Source of the DNA: Dehalococcoidia bacterium
Lineage (GTDB): Bacteria; Chloroflexota; Dehalococcoidia; UBA1151; UBA1328
Direction: 5' to 3'
Assembly: GCA_030745955.1 (NCBI GenBank)
Contig: JASLNQ010000127.1
Location: forward strand, 1 to 6,599
DNA: 6,599 nt
Every line of letters starts with the position of its first letter. The stretch's first letter is position 1. Shown here one piece after another: positions 5,770 to 6,599 of the stretch. A program made the translations under genes and the position numbers. A model generated the notes under the pieces. The model had not been told where the DNA came from. It saw nothing but the letters and a program-made list of their open reading frames with translations, and searched no databases.

Positions 5770-6599
5770 ATGCCCGCGGCACCCATAAAGCACCAGCCCC
5801 TGGACCCCGAAAACTCCAACATCCTGTACGGCTCTACCAGCTCGCTGTGGGACGCCCGTCACCCGATCGAATGGGGGATCAAGCGGATTGCCGCCCTCGG
5901 CCTGCAGGGGATCGAGCCGTATGCGAAGCAGGTCGAGGACCACCGTGCCAACCCGCTGGCACTGAAGGAGAAGTTCGACGAGTCGGGTGTGACGTTGATC
6001 GATGTGTCGAACGGGTCGAAGGGGCAGTCGACAAACTTCATCGACCCGGCCGAGACACCGAAGACGATCGCCGACCACGTAGCGTTCGCCCGCGACTTCC
6101 TCCAGCCGTTCGGCTGCGACCTCTGGAAGTGCAACATGGGCGCTCGCCCGGCCGGCGGCACGACCGACGACCAGTTGAAGAGGGTTGCCGACACATTAAA
6201 CGAGATCGGCCGCCAGACGATCGAGATGGGCATTCGCCTTGCGCCGCACCCGCACATCTGGGGTCCGGTAGAGCGCGAGCACGAGGTCCGCGGCATGCTT
6301 GACCTTACCGATCCTGGCTACGTGTGGTTCACCCCGGACACCGGGCACCTGACCCTGGGCGGTATGGATGCGGTCCAGGTCATGAGCGACTACCTGCCCC
6401 GCATCGCCGAGGTGCACCTGAAGGACACTTACGCGAAGTACCGCGGGATAAAGGAAACCCCGACGCGGGAACAGCATGCCGAAGCCAGCGTGTATCACAA
6501 CATGGGTGGCGGGGGTGTGGACTTCCCGGCCGTGATGAAGCTTTTGCGCGACGGGCACTACACAGGCTGGGTCGTGTTCGATATGGATGGCCCGCGGGA
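5770..6599 (+). CDS. Sugar phosphate isomerase/epimerase, IolE-like TIM barrel (partial at right edge)
   Basis: The reading frame starts at ATG 5770 and is open to the end of the window (276 codons plus two bases), so the C-terminus is missing. It belongs to the xylose-isomerase-like TIM-barrel superfamily (sugar phosphate isomerase/epimerase, inosose dehydratase IolE, AP endonuclease family 2), which binds a divalent metal and isomerises, epimerises or dehydrates sugars or inositol derivatives in the cytoplasm. Landmarks in order: a first strand LYGSTSSLW (19-27), LGLQGIEPY with Glu49 (43-51), APHPHIWG with His160 and His162 (158-165), TPDTGHLTLGG with Asp190 and His193 (188-198), and AEVHLKDTY with His216 and Asp219 (213-221). 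These agree with the metal and substrate positions of the family. The exact substrate is not identifiable, although IolE-type inositol catabolism is one possibility. No neighbouring inositol genes are visible. Confidence 0.85.
   Translation, partial: MPAAPIKHQPLDPENSNILYGSTSSLWDARHPIEWGIKRIAALGLQGIEPYAKQVEDHRANPLALKEKFDESGVTLIDVSNGSKGQSTNFIDPAETPKTIADHVAFARDFLQPFGCDLWKCNMGARPAGGTTDDQLKRVADTLNEIGRQTIEMGIRLAPHPHIWGPVEREHEVRGMLDLTDPGYVWFTPDTGHLTLGGMDAVQVMSDYLPRIAEVHLKDTYAKYRGIKETPTREQHAEASVYHNMGGGGVDFPAVMKLLRDGHYTGWVVFDMDGPR

Overview
The window looks like a high-GC bacterial chromosome segment with ordinary, loosely connected metabolic genes. The best guess at the organism is an uncultured Chloroflexota-type bacterium (SAR202/Dehalococcoidia-like). 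That guess is inference. It rests on GC-rich codon use, a DUF3179 lipoprotein with a long Pro/Thr linker, and a secreted helical-repeat protein of a style seen in that phylum. No rRNA, tRNA, CRISPR array, transposase, integrase or phage gene was recognised.

Layout, left to right. Bases 1-482 hold the C-terminal molybdopterin-dinucleotide-binding end of a BisC/TorZ/DMSO-reductase-like molybdoenzyme. Its upstream part lies outside the window or is disrupted near base 117. Next come a NIPSNAP-like small protein (562-870; TTG start with a strong Shine-Dalgarno) and an intact aminoglycoside-phosphotransferase/ecdysteroid-kinase-like protein (953-2056). Both are on the + strand and may be co-transcribed. 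A short convergent gap (2057-2145) carries three imperfect copies of a 14-bp repeat. On the minus strand lies a zinc-less MDR alcohol dehydrogenase/quinone reductase (2146-3127). It is broken by two frameshifts, each at a G/C homopolymer. Upstream of it on the same strand is a DUF3179 lipoprotein (3288-4682).

A divergent intergenic region (4683-4975) holds a pair of short dyads. It separates the lipoprotein from a + strand gene for a secreted 202-residue protein with two internal helical repeats and a His/Gly/Trp/Arg-rich tail (4976-5584). A long hairpin overlaps that gene's stop codon. The last gene (5770 to the right edge) is a sugar phosphate isomerase/epimerase (IolE-like TIM barrel). It is preceded by a perfect 6-3-6 inverted repeat just upstream of a TATACT -10-like box, and by a clear ribosome binding site.

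The genes do not form an obvious single pathway. I found no convincing undescribed multi-gene system. The items most worth checking are the doubly frameshifted MDR gene, the operator-like dyad before the isomerase, the paired dyads in the divergent region, and the His-tailed repeat protein.
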